In this document: in pieces, positions 1-10,194 of the stretch
Layout: each line of letters starts with the position of its first letter
Numbering within the stretch: the stretch's first letter is position 1
Assembly: GCA_039908525.1 (NCBI GenBank)
Contig: JAMOAY010000003.1
Coordinates: 62,001-126,000 of the forward strand
DNA length: 64,000 bases
Origin: Magnetaquicoccus sp039908525
Lineage (GTDB): Bacteria; Pseudomonadota; Magnetococcia; Magnetococcales; Magnetaquicoccaceae
Reading direction: 5' to 3'
Made by a program: the position numbers and the translations under genes
Notes under the pieces: generated by a model
What the model was told of the DNA's origin: nothing
Seen by the model: the letters and a program-made list of their open reading frames with translations, nothing else
Database searches by the model: none

Positions 1-1777
<1,777 letters not shown>

Positions 1778-1870
1778 GGGAGAACCACAGGGGGGAAGTG
1801 AGGATATACCGAACGCCGACGCTGCATACCGCACCCGCAAAAATCGCCACCGCATCCCTTCCACTGTGGA

Positions 1871-1897
1871 TGCTCCAGTCAACCCGTGACTGGAGCA
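1871..1897. terminator. Perfect inverted repeat between pst operon and kinase gene
   Basis: An 11-bp perfect stem (TGCTCCAGTCA/TGACTGGAGCA) with a 5-nt loop lies in the 177-bp gap after the last pst gene. A T-run follows only at some distance on the plus side and none follows directly on the minus side. It may be a weak or factor-assisted terminator for the pst operon, or an operator. Confidence 0.4.
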
Positions 1898-1954
1898 TTA
1901 TCGGGCATTTTTGACAGGATTCAAGGTTCCCTTTTGCAGCGGGCGGGGCAGAAC

Positions 1955-2788
1955 TCACCCATAACGACCCTCGATGTAGTTGGCGGTCTCCTGGCAGGCC
2001 GGAGAGAGAAACATCTGGTCGGTCAGTTGGTGCTCCACCACCCGTCCCATCAACAGAAAGATACACTCTTCGCTGGCGCGCTTGGCCTGCGCCATGTTGT
2101 GGGTGACCAGCAGAATGGAATACTCCCCCCGCAGCTCCCAGATCAACTCCTCGACCGCCGCCGTTCCTTTGGGATCCAGGGCGGAACAGGGTTCATCCAT
2201 CAGCAGCACCGTCGGCTTGACGGGCAACAAACGGGCGATGCACAGCTTCTGCTGCTCCTCCAGAGAAAGGCCGATGGTGGCTTTGCTGTGCAGCCGATCC
2301 TTCACCTTGTCCCACAGGAGCACCTTGCGCAGGGCGGCCTCCACCAGATCGGCCTCGTCACGCCGGCTGAATTTTTCACCCGGACTGCGATGAACCCGAT
2401 GACCAAAAATGACATTGTCGAACAGCGAGATGGGCAGCGGATTGGGGCGTTGGAAGACCATGCCCACCTGCTTGCGCAACTGCGCCAACTCCACATCATC
2501 GGCGTAGATATTCTTGCCCAGCACCTCAATGGCCCCCTCAATGCGCACATACCCCAGACGCTCATTGATGCGGTCCACGCTGCGCAGGATGGTGGACTTG
2601 CCACAACCGGACGGGCCGATCATGCTGGTGATCATTCCCTGCTTGATCTCCAGGTTGATGTCAAACAAAGCCTGGAACGAACCATACCAGAGATTCAGGT
2701 TGCGGGCACGAATGGCAATCGCGCCGGGCACTGGCTCATCGTGTGTTGCTGAATTTTCCATTTTGTCTATCGTTTCCCTGTTATCCAT
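1955..2788 (-). CDS. pstB: Phosphate ABC transporter ATPase, PstB family, with degenerate signature motif
   Basis: Nucleotide-binding subunit of a Pst phosphate importer (277 aa), last gene of the operon. It keeps Walker A (GPSGCGKST), the Q-loop (MVFQRPNPLP), Walker B (LLMDEPCSALDP) and the switch histidine (VTHNMAQ). The ABC signature, normally LSGGQQQR in PstB, reads LSLEEQQK. This is complementary to the upstream paralogue, which has an intact signature but has lost the Q-loop glutamine and switch histidine. ABC catalytic sites form from Walker motifs of one subunit and the signature of the other, so the pair is inferred to form a heterodimer with one consensus and one degenerate site. 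An alternative start at the internal Met 10 is possible. Confidence 0.92.
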   Translation of the reverse strand: MDNRETIDKMENSATHDEPVPGAIAIRARNLNLWYGSFQALFDINLEIKQGMITSMIGPSGCGKSTILRSVDRINERLGYVRIEGAIEVLGKNIYADDVELAQLRKQVGMVFQRPNPLPISLFDNVIFGHRVHRSPGEKFSRRDEADLVEAALRKVLLWDKVKDRLHSKATIGLSLEEQQKLCIARLLPVKPTVLLMDEPCSALDPKGTAAVEELIWELRGEYSILLVTHNMAQAKRASEECIFLLMGRVVEHQLTDQMFLSPACQETANYIEGRYG

Positions 2789-2803
2789 CGTGCCACGGGG
2801 TTG

Positions 2804-3631
2804 TCAACCAAATTTGCCCTCGATATATTCCTGGGTGCGGGGATCCTTGACCTTGCCGGCAAAGAGCGCCTCGGTCTCCCCGATCTCCACGCAGCGACCA
2901 TTGAGAAAAAAGGCGGTCCTGTGTGCCAAGCGCTGTGCCTGCTGCACCAGGTTGGTGACCAGAATGATGGTCATCTCCTCCTTCAACCCCTTCAGCACAT
3001 CCTCGATGCGCATGGTGGTGACCGGATCGACGGCAATAGAAAACTCATCCAGCATCAACAGTTGCGGCTCCTGGGAGAGCGCCCGGGCAATGGTCAGGCG
3101 CTGCTGCTGACCGCCGGAAAGGAGGCTGCCCAGGGAGCTGAGACGGTCCTTGACCTCATCCCAGAGGGCTGCCCGTCGCAGGCACCGTTCCACCAACTCG
3201 TCCAGTGCGGTCTTGCCCAGATTCTTGCCACTCAGACGCGGCGCCAGGGCAACGTTGTCGTAGATGGTCATCGGCAGGCCGACCGGCAGGGGAAAGACCA
3301 CACCGATCTTGCGCCGCAGAGCATACACGTTGCGCCATGCGCGGGTATCCATACCGTCGAAATGGATATCACCGCGGACCGTCATGTTGGGGCGCATCAT
3401 ATCCATCCGGTTGATCGCGTTGAGAAAGGAGGTCTTGCCGCTGTTGGCCGGTCCGATGATGCCAAAAATCTCCTTTTTCCGGATATCCAACGTCACACCC
3501 GACAGGGCGACGCTGCCGCCGTACTGGATCTCCAGATCACGCACCGCCAACTGGATGGGAGCATCCTGGCCGGGCCCGACGTTGGCGACCGGACGCTTGT
3601 CCTCTTCCGCCTGCAGGGCAAAATTTACCAT
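2804..3631 (-). CDS. pstB: Phosphate ABC transporter ATPase, PstB family, lacking Q-loop Gln and switch His
   Basis: Second PstB-like ATPase (275 aa), overlapping the end of pstA by 7 bp and 15 bp upstream of its paralogue. Walker A is GPANSGKTS, the signature is a full LLSGGQQQR, and Walker B keeps its glutamate (MLDEFSIAVDP). The Q-loop region reads VVFPLPVGLP, so Pro replaces the usual Gln. The H-loop reads VTNLVQQ, so Asn replaces the catalytic His. I checked both codons on the DNA. The protein is unlikely to power a homodimer efficiently and probably pairs with the downstream subunit, supplying the intact signature to that partner's consensus site. The C-terminus (YIEGKFG) matches PstB family ends. 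Confidence 0.92.
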   Translation of the reverse strand: MVNFALQAEEDKRPVANVGPGQDAPIQLAVRDLEIQYGGSVALSGVTLDIRKKEIFGIIGPANSGKTSFLNAINRMDMMRPNMTVRGDIHFDGMDTRAWRNVYALRRKIGVVFPLPVGLPMTIYDNVALAPRLSGKNLGKTALDELVERCLRRAALWDEVKDRLSSLGSLLSGGQQQRLTIARALSQEPQLLMLDEFSIAVDPVTTMRIEDVLKGLKEEMTIILVTNLVQQAQRLAHRTAFFLNGRCVEIGETEALFAGKVKDPRTQEYIEGKFG

Positions 3632-4497
3632 TTCTTCTTACCTCTCAGATACATACGGAACCAGATGGCCGTGGAGTTCATCAGCAAAACCATGCAGACC
3701 AGCAACAGGGCAACCCCAAAAGGCAACGCCTCCGGCACACCGGGCACCTGGGTGGAGATGGTGTACAGGTGCAGAGCCAGGGCCATGGTCTGATCAAACA
3801 CACTGTTGGGCAGGAAGGGCAGGAAGAAGACGGCGCCGGTGAACATGATCGGTGCCGTCTCGCCGGCTGCCCGGGAGACCTGCAGAATGATGCCGGTCAA
3901 AATGCCGGTCAGGGCATTGGGCAACACCACCTGACGGATGGTCTGCCAGCGGGTGGCGCCCATGTTCCAGCAGGCTTCACGAAAGGCCCGTGGCACCGCC
4001 TGCAACGACTCCCAGGAGGCGACGATGACCACCGGCAGGGTCATGACGGCCAGGGTCAAACTGGCGGCAAGAATGCTGGTGCCAAACTTAAAGAAGAGCA
4101 CAAAGGCACCCAGGCCGAACAGGGCGTGCACGATGGAGGGCACCCCGGCCAGGTTGATGGTGGCCAGGTTGATCACCCGGGTCAGCCAGTGATCCTGATT
4201 GGCGTACTCGCTGAGGTAGACCGCCGCCGCCACCCCCAGCGGCACCGAAGCCAGCAGGGAGACCACCACCAGCCAGATGGTGCCCAGCAAGGCCGGAAAA
4301 ATACCGCCCGCCGTCATGCCCTGGGTCGGAAAGGTGAGGAGAAAATCCAGGGAGATGATGGAATGGCCCCGAAAAAACAGGGTGGCAATAATCAGCAACA
4401 CCGGGATGATCAGTATCACCATCATGATGCCAAACAGTATACGAAACAGATTTTCCGTCTGTTGATTTTTTTGGTTGACTGGTTGCGCAGCGAACAT
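3625..4497 (-). CDS. pstA: Phosphate ABC transporter permease PstA
   Basis: Inner-membrane permease of the Pst phosphate importer, pairing with PstC (290 aa). Predicted membrane segments include residues near 20-45, 75-100 and several later helices. The binding-protein-dependent transport signature is visible as EACWNMGATRWQTIRQVVLPNA, the loop that contacts the ATPases. GETAPIMFTG is a typical PstA segment. It starts 3 bp after the pstC stop with an upstream AAGGATG, and its end overlaps the first pstB-like gene. Confidence 0.95.
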   Translation of the reverse strand: MFAAQPVNQKNQQTENLFRILFGIMMVILIIPVLLIIATLFFRGHSIISLDFLLTFPTQGMTAGGIFPALLGTIWLVVVSLLASVPLGVAAAVYLSEYANQDHWLTRVINLATINLAGVPSIVHALFGLGAFVLFFKFGTSILAASLTLAVMTLPVVIVASWESLQAVPRAFREACWNMGATRWQTIRQVVLPNALTGILTGIILQVSRAAGETAPIMFTGAVFFLPFLPNSVFDQTMALALHLYTISTQVPGVPEALPFGVALLLVCMVLLMNSTAIWFRMYLRGKKKW

Positions 4498-4500
4498 GAC

Positions 4501-5433
4501 TCATCCTTTCTTCGAACCACGAACGATCCAGTCCGCGGTCATGTTAATAAGAAAAGTAATTGTGAACAGGAAGATGCCTATGGTGAACAGGGCCTGATAA
4601 TGCTCTGAGCCCACTGCAGTCTCTCCCAGTTCGGCGGCGATGGTGGCCGTCAAGGCCCGCACCGAGTCAAACACGCTCTCCGGCAGATTGATCGAATGGC
4701 CACTGGCCATGAGCACGGCCATGGTCTCCCCGAACCCGCGTCCCACCCCCAGCAGCACGGCGGCCAACAGGCCATTCTTGGCAGCCGGCAGCACCACCCG
4801 GGCGGTGGTCTGCCAGCGGTTGGCCCCCAGCGCCTCCGAGGCTTCCCGGTAGGTATCCGGAACAGCCTTGAGGGCATCCTCGGCGATGGAGGTGATGATG
4901 GGAGCCGCCATCAGGCCAAGAATGAGCCCACAGTTGAGGATGTTCAAGCCAATGGGCACGTCAAAGGTGTGGATGATCCAGGGATTCATGATCGCCAAGC
5001 CGATGAAACCCCAGACCACGGAGGGGATGGCGGCCAGCAATTCGATGAGAATCTTCAACACCTCGCGGGTACGACCTTTGGCAAATTCGGCGATATAGAT
5101 GGCTGCGCCCAGTGAGAAGGGCACGGCGACCACCATGGCCAACACCGTGATGGAGGCGGTACCGGCAATCAGGGCCAGAATGCCATAGGTCGGGTTGTAA
5201 CCCGAGGTGGGCGCCCAGCGGGGCGAGAACAAAAACTGGCGCCAGTCGATGGATTTCAGAATGAACTCGGCCCCTTCGGCAAAGACAAAGGCAAAAATGC
5301 CCAGCACGAACAGGATGGCCGAGATGCCGCAGACAAACATGACCCCCTGGAACAGTTTATCGATATACCAGTTGGCATCCAACTGATCACCGACTCTCTC
5401 TGCCAGGGCGGCGTGAGGGTGCTGCCCAGTCAT
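4501..5433 (-). CDS. pstC: Phosphate ABC transporter permease PstC
   Basis: Inner-membrane permease of the Pst phosphate importer (310 aa from this start). It shows a first helix around FVCGISAILFVLGIFAF, the PstC-type IPSVVWGFIGL segment, the EAA loop EASEALGANRWQTTARVVLPAA and GRGFGETMAVLM. I chose the ATG at 5433: AGGAGG lies 9 bp upstream, and the start sits one base after the phoU-fusion stop (TGA-G-ATG). A GTG at 5451 would extend the protein by six residues. The ribosome-binding site lies inside the last codons of the upstream gene, which suggests translational coupling. Confidence 0.94.
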   Translation of the reverse strand: MTGQHPHAALAERVGDQLDANWYIDKLFQGVMFVCGISAILFVLGIFAFVFAEGAEFILKSIDWRQFLFSPRWAPTSGYNPTYGILALIAGTASITVLAMVVAVPFSLGAAIYIAEFAKGRTREVLKILIELLAAIPSVVWGFIGLAIMNPWIIHTFDVPIGLNILNCGLILGLMAAPIITSIAEDALKAVPDTYREASEALGANRWQTTARVVLPAAKNGLLAAVLLGVGRGFGETMAVLMASGHSINLPESVFDSVRALTATIAAELGETAVGSEHYQALFTIGIFLFTITFLINMTADWIVRGSKKG

Positions 5434-5434
5434 C

Positions 5435-6523
5435 TCAGAGAACCTCCTCACCGCGCAAGATTTCCATCAACCCACGCATCTGCAAAGAGATCTCCCGATA
5501 CAATGCCTCGTATTTTTCCTTTTTGGTGTGTGCATCCGCCTCGTCAGCAGGCGGTTCGCTCACTGTCCAGTCCAGGAAGGTGGTATGAAAACCCAACGCC
5601 AGAGGATAGGAGCGGACCGGACCCTCCAGGCTGATGACAATCTGATCCTCCTCCTCCAGAGGAGCAGCATCCAATCCCTTGGGACGAATGTCGTCCATGT
5701 GGCATCCCTGGTAGCGCATGAAATCCAGCATGCCCTGGTTGACCGGTCCGGGCTGCAAACCGGCGCTGCGGTAGGTGGCCTGGGTGGGGTAAAAGCGCCG
5801 GGCAATGGCCTCCGCCATCTGGCTCCTGACGGTGTTGTTCTGGTCGATGAACAGGATGTTGAACACCTTGTCCGGTTTGTCCTCGCCGGCCACCATGAAG
5901 AGGGTCTCTTCGCAGATGTTCTTGGCCCGATCGCTCACCCGCTCCAGCATGTAGCAGATGGCAAAGATATCCAGCACAAAACGGACCGGATCCCGATGAC
6001 GCTCCTCTTCCCGTTCCAGGTCCGTGAAGGCGGTGCTCAACTGGTGCCCCACCTGACCGGCCATCTGCATCGTCGCACGCGCCAACTGGGCGTCTTCGGC
6101 CGCAAACGAAGCCAGAGCCTGCTTCAGCATACTGCCGGCACTCTGGGCCATCGCCTCGAGATCCCGTTTCAGCACGCCGGACGGCTGCTGTTGCATGTGC
6201 AGCGCGGCACGACTGATCGTCGCAGAATAGTCACCGACCCGTTCCAACTCATCGACCATGCGCAGCACCGAAGAGACCATACGCAGATGGCCTGCGGAGG
6301 GCTGGTGACGCACGATGCAGAGGTGACACAGGCGATCCAGGTTCTGAGAGAGGCGATTGATACCCATATCGCCCAGGATGGTCAGGTTGGCCAGTTTGGC
6401 ATCGCTGGTGAACAAGGCATGGAGGGCATTGTGCAGGGCCGCCTCCACCCGTTCGCCAATCAGGGAGAGCTCTCCCCGGATGCGCAGCAAATCTTTTTGC
6501 AGCCGTTGTTCGTAAATGGGCAT
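5435..6523 (-). CDS. phoU: PhoU fused to a low-molecular-weight phosphotyrosine phosphatase-like domain lacking the catalytic Cys
   Basis: Negative regulator of phosphate signalling (362 aa). Residues about 1-215 are two PhoU three-helix repeats that would link the Pst transporter to a sensor kinase. Residues about 220-362 resemble the LMW-PTP/arsenate reductase fold: NILFIDQNNTVRSQMAEAIARR aligns with the family P-loop CxxNxCRSQMAEA. The nucleophilic Cys is replaced by Asp and the second Cys by Val, so catalysis by the usual thiol mechanism is not expected. The P-loop Arg and Ser remain and could still bind an oxyanion. Placement between pstS and pstC is unusual, since phoU normally ends the operon. 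A role as a phosphate-binding regulatory domain is inference. Confidence 0.9.
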   Translation of the reverse strand: MPIYEQRLQKDLLRIRGELSLIGERVEAALHNALHALFTSDAKLANLTILGDMGINRLSQNLDRLCHLCIVRHQPSAGHLRMVSSVLRMVDELERVGDYSATISRAALHMQQQPSGVLKRDLEAMAQSAGSMLKQALASFAAEDAQLARATMQMAGQVGHQLSTAFTDLEREEERHRDPVRFVLDIFAICYMLERVSDRAKNICEETLFMVAGEDKPDKVFNILFIDQNNTVRSQMAEAIARRFYPTQATYRSAGLQPGPVNQGMLDFMRYQGCHMDDIRPKGLDAAPLEEEDQIVISLEGPVRSYPLALGFHTTFLDWTVSEPPADEADAHTKKEKYEALYREISLQMRGLMEILRGEEVL

Positions 6524-6622
6524 TATGTTCCATTCTCCATCAGGATAAGGGGGTACGGGGGGTCATCCCCCCCGGCAGAGAAGATCCAAACCGGCTGGTC
6601 TCAATCCAGCGCAAAACCCACG

Positions 6623-7501
6623 TCACTGCTTGCAGGTGACGGGACGATACGGGGCATAGCCCTTGCTTTGCAGGATGCACTGGCCGACATCGCTCTTGAG
6701 CCACTCCATATACCCCTGGACATCCCCTTTGGGCTCACCGGGGGTATACATCAGCAAGGAGCGGGCGACGGGGTAGGTTTTGTTGATGGCGTTTTCCATG
6801 GTGGGGGCAACGGCGGGGGCCCCGGCCTTTTCAGCCACCTTCAGCATTTTGATGCCCGGGGTGGCGTAGGCCAAACCGCTATAACCAATGGCACACGGGG
6901 TGTGTTCCACCAGATCCACCACATCCTTGGAGCCGTGCATATCCTTGGTGCCCAGGACAAAGTCCCGCTTCTCCCCCAGAACCCGCTCGCGGAAATAGAC
7001 GTAGGTTCCCGAATTGTTCTGCCGGCTGACCAGAATGATTTTTTGATCCTTGCAGTTGGGGACATTCACACCAATGTCCGACCATTTCTTGGTCTTGCCA
7101 CCCTCACCAAACATGTCCGCCAGCTGCTCGATGGTGATGCTGTCCATCGGATTGTTCTTGTGCGCATAAATGGCCAGGGCATCAAAGCCCACCACATGCT
7201 CCACCGGGGTGACACCATTGGCCTTGGCGGCGGTGATCTCTTTCTCCTTGATCTCCCGACTGGCGTTGGCAATATCGACGGTGTTGTTGATGAGGGCGGC
7301 GATACCGGTGCCGGTACCGCCACCGGTCACGGCAATGGCCACATCCGGCTTGATCTTCTGGTACTCTTCCGCCCAGGCCTGGGCCACGTTGACCAGGGTA
7401 TCCGACCCTTTGTTCTGGATCATGACACGGGCCTCCACCACGGAGGTCAAAGCGACAAGGGCTGTGGCGGCCACAGCGGCAGCGGCAAGGATTTTTCTCA
7501 C
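6623..7501 (-). CDS. pstS: Periplasmic phosphate-binding protein PstS
   Basis: Periplasmic substrate-binding protein of the Pst importer, first gene of the operon (292 aa). I chose the GTG at 7501 because AGGAG lies 8 bp upstream and the resulting N-terminus is a clean signal peptide (MRKILAAAAVAATALVALTSVVEA, likely cleaved after VEA). A start at 7585 would add 28 residues before that signal. The mature protein shows IQNKGSDTLVNVAQAW, VTGGGTGTGIAALINNTVDIANASR and SRQNNSGTY, motifs of the phosphate-binding fold. The TxGSGTG-type loop and SGT segment contact phosphate in the family. Confidence 0.93.
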   Translation of the reverse strand: MRKILAAAAVAATALVALTSVVEARVMIQNKGSDTLVNVAQAWAEEYQKIKPDVAIAVTGGGTGTGIAALINNTVDIANASREIKEKEITAAKANGVTPVEHVVGFDALAIYAHKNNPMDSITIEQLADMFGEGGKTKKWSDIGVNVPNCKDQKIILVSRQNNSGTYVYFRERVLGEKRDFVLGTKDMHGSKDVVDLVEHTPCAIGYSGLAYATPGIKMLKVAEKAGAPAVAPTMENAINKTYPVARSLLMYTPGEPKGDVQGYMEWLKSDVGQCILQSKGYAPYRPVTCKQ

Positions 7502-7648
7502 GGGGGACTCTCCTGTTTCAAAGCGGCGGATGATGGGGCGACAGAGCGGGGCAACAGCAACCTCGACGCTCAACTCTACGGTCACAAATCATACACGATT
7601 GGCAAACAAAACCAAGCCTTTGTTTTGTAAAATGATTATTAACTGCCT

Positions 7649-7667
7649 ATGACGGTCATGCAAACAG
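7649..7667 (-). promoter_or_regulatory. Possible Pho box upstream of pstS
   Basis: On the minus strand the half-sites CTGTTTG and CCGTCAT are 12 bp apart start to start, about 150 bp before the pstS start. They resemble the CTGTCAT direct repeats bound by PhoB. The spacing is one base off the usual 11 and the first half-site is weak, so this is tentative. A pst operon under Pho control would be expected to carry such a site. Confidence 0.3.
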
Positions 7668-7730
7668 GGGGTTGATTTGTGTGACGGCGTCGTAACGCGA
7701 CGCAACCCCGTACAAGGGGGGGGGGAGAGG

Positions 7731-7768
7731 CCCCCTGCCCCCGCTCGGCGGGGGAGAGAAACAGGGGG
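7731..7768 (-). terminator. Nested hairpin downstream of ppk2
   Basis: An inner 7-bp stem (CCCCCGC/GCGGGGG, 7738-7754) sits inside an outer 7-bp stem (CCCCCTG/CAGGGGG). It lies 20 bp after the ppk2 stop. There is no clear T-run, but the very stable structure suits a transcription end or an mRNA 3' stabiliser between ppk2 and pstS. Confidence 0.5.
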
Positions 7769-7787
7769 GCACGGGGAACAGACGGGA

Positions 7788-8624
7788 TCAATCGATACCA
7801 ACCTCTTCATGAACGGTGCGGATGATGCGCCGGTCATAGTCGAGCAGAGCATTGTTTTTGTTTGGGTAATCAAACTGGCTCAGGAAATAGCGGATGCTCT
7901 CGATGCGGGCACGCTTTTTGTCCACCGATTTGATGATGGTCCAGGGGCACTCCTCCGTGGAGGAGTAGAAAAACATGTCCTCCTTGGCCTTGGTGTAATC
8001 GGCCCACTTGTCCTGGGACTCCTTGTCCACCGGGCTGAGCTTCCACTGTTTGAGCGGATCCTGCAGGCGGCTTTCAAAGCGACGCCGCTGCTCCTGTTTG
8101 CTGACGGAAAAATAGAACTTGAACAACAGGATACCGGAATTGACCAACATCCGCTCGAACTCCGGCACCGTGCGCAAGAACTCCCGCACCTCATCCTTGG
8201 AGCAGAAACCCATCACCCGCTCCACCCCGGCCCGGTTGTACCAGCTGCGATCGAAGAGCACGATCTCGCCGGCAGAGGGCAGATGCTGGATATACCGCTG
8301 GAAATACCACTGGGTACGCTCCTTGTCGGTCGGTTTTTCCAGGGCCACCACCCGACAACCACGGGGATTCATATGTTCGATGAAACGCTTGATGGTTCCC
8401 CCCTTGCCGGAGGCATCCCGCCCTTCAAACAGGGCCACCACGCGCAACCCCTTCTCCCTGGCCCAATTCTGCATTTTGACCAGTTCGATGTGCAGGGGGG
8501 CGATCAGATCCAGATACTCGGGCTCCTTCAAGCGTTCGATTTTGGGCTGTTCCGCCGGTTTGGCCTTCAGGGAGCCCCGACCGAGAACCACCTCGGTTGG
8601 CCGAGTTTTTTTATTATCCGCCAT
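7788..8624 (-). CDS. ppk2: Polyphosphate kinase 2
   Basis: Cytoplasmic PPK2-family enzyme that transfers phosphate between inorganic polyphosphate and nucleotides (278 aa, single PPK2 domain). Visible motifs are the Walker A-like FEGRDASGKGGTIKRF, the Walker B-like FDRSWYNRAGVERVMGF, and the lid region KQEQRRRFESRLQDP. It lies just upstream of the pst operon on the same strand, so phosphate import and polyphosphate handling are linked here. A stable hairpin follows, so it probably forms its own transcript. Whether it favours ADP or GDP cannot be read from the sequence. Confidence 0.95.
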   Translation of the reverse strand: MADNKKTRPTEVVLGRGSLKAKPAEQPKIERLKEPEYLDLIAPLHIELVKMQNWAREKGLRVVALFEGRDASGKGGTIKRFIEHMNPRGCRVVALEKPTDKERTQWYFQRYIQHLPSAGEIVLFDRSWYNRAGVERVMGFCSKDEVREFLRTVPEFERMLVNSGILLFKFYFSVSKQEQRRRFESRLQDPLKQWKLSPVDKESQDKWADYTKAKEDMFFYSSTEECPWTIIKSVDKKRARIESIRYFLSQFDYPNKNNALLDYDRRIIRTVHEEVGID

Positions 8625-8793
8625 TCTTTATCTCCTGATTTTGATGAGCGTCGCGCCAGGAGGTTCCGGGGGGAACCTCTCCAACGACGGTGATGGGGCA
8701 GGCGACTCCTGCACAAACCTGTTCCAAAGCTGCCAGAAAAATCAATGTGGTGCAATGAAAATCCGCAACGGGACAAACAGGACGCGCCACAAT

Positions 8794-10194
8794 TCAAAGG
8801 ATAAAACGGGACAGATCCTCGTTGTTGGCCAACTCTTTCAGCTGCGCATGGACATAGTCGGCGTCGATGACGACCGATTCGCCCCGCCGTTCGGTGGCGG
8901 TGAAGGAGAGTTCGTCCAGAAGCTTTTCCAGCACCGTGTGCAGACGGCGGGCGCCGATGTTTTCCGTGGTTTCGTTGACATGGGCGGCGGTTTCGGCAAT
9001 GGCGCGAATGGCATCCTCGCGAAACGACAGCTGCACCGATTCGGTGGCCAGCAGGGCGCTGTACTGGCGGGTCAGGGCATTCTCCGGTTCCGAGAGGATG
9101 CGGACGAACTCCTCGACACCCAGGCTTTTCAGCTCCACGCGGATGGGCAGGCGGCCCTGCAGCTCCGGCAGCAGGTCCGAGGGTTTGGCCAATTGAAATG
9201 CCCCGGAGGCGATGAAAAGGATGTGATCGGTGCGCACCATGCCGTGTTTGGTGGAGACCGTGGTCCCCTCAACCAGGGGCAGGAGATCCCGCTGCACCCC
9301 CTCGCGGGAGACATCGGCCCCGCCCCGTCCTCCTTCGAAACGGTTGCACACCTTGTCCAGTTCGTCGAGAAAGACGATGCCCGACTGTTCCACCCGCTCG
9401 ACAGCCTCCTTTTTGGACTTGTCCCGGTCCACCAGTTTGCTGGCCTCCTCATCGGTCAACATGGCCAGAGCCTCCTTGACCGTGGTGCGGTGTTTGCGCG
9501 GTTTGCCACCGCCCAGCATGCTGCCCAGCATATCCTGGATGCTGATCCCAACCCCCTCCATGCCCTGGGGGGTAAACACCTCCAGACTGGGGGCGTGACG
9601 GGGCTCCCGGGTCTCAACCTCCACCTCCCGCCCATCCAACTTGCCCTCCCGCAACAGACGCCGGAATTTCTGTCGGGTGGAGGAGTCCACCGACGGGGAG
9701 GGTTCCGGGTTCGACGAGGCGCCGGATTGACCAAAAAAGAGCTCCAGGGGATGCTCCTTGCCGGACTGAGCCGTCGGCGCCTGTGGCAACAGGAGATCCA
9801 GCAGACGCTCCTCGGCCAACTCCTCGGCCTTGTGCTGCATCTCCCGTTTGGAACGCTCCAGGCTGGTCTTGACGGCCAAGTCGGTCAGATCACGGATGAT
9901 GGACTCCACATCCCGTCCCACATAGCCCACCTCGGTAAACTTGGTGGCCTCCACCTTGATGAAGGGGGCATCCGACAACCTGGCCAGGCGTCGGGCGATC
10001 TCGGTCTTGCCCACCCCCGTGGGACCGATCATGAGGATGTTTTTCGGGTAGACCTCCTCCCGCATGCCGGGCTCCAGCTGCTGCCGACGCCAACGGTTGC
10101 GCAGGGCAACCGCCACCGCCCGCTTGGCCTCCGTTTGGCCGATGATATAGCGGTCCAGTTCCGAAACCGTTTCACGTGGGGTGAATTCAGCCAT
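8794..10194 (-). CDS. hslU: HslU, ATPase subunit of HslUV protease
   Basis: AAA+ unfoldase that feeds substrates to the HslV peptidase (466 aa). It has Walker A GPTGVGKTE, the pore motif region GYVGRD, an inserted I-domain around residues 110-240, Walker B IVFLDELDK, and the sensor-2 region IGARRLHTVLEKLLDEL. The C-terminal tail ending SRFIL matches the HslU tail that docks into HslV. Its ATG follows the hslV stop with no gap, so the two are translated as a coupled pair. Confidence 0.98.
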   Translation of the reverse strand: MAEFTPRETVSELDRYIIGQTEAKRAVAVALRNRWRRQQLEPGMREEVYPKNILMIGPTGVGKTEIARRLARLSDAPFIKVEATKFTEVGYVGRDVESIIRDLTDLAVKTSLERSKREMQHKAEELAEERLLDLLLPQAPTAQSGKEHPLELFFGQSGASSNPEPSPSVDSSTRQKFRRLLREGKLDGREVEVETREPRHAPSLEVFTPQGMEGVGISIQDMLGSMLGGGKPRKHRTTVKEALAMLTDEEASKLVDRDKSKKEAVERVEQSGIVFLDELDKVCNRFEGGRGGADVSREGVQRDLLPLVEGTTVSTKHGMVRTDHILFIASGAFQLAKPSDLLPELQGRLPIRVELKSLGVEEFVRILSEPENALTRQYSALLATESVQLSFREDAIRAIAETAAHVNETTENIGARRLHTVLEKLLDELSFTATERRGESVVIDADYVHAQLKELANNEDLSRFIL

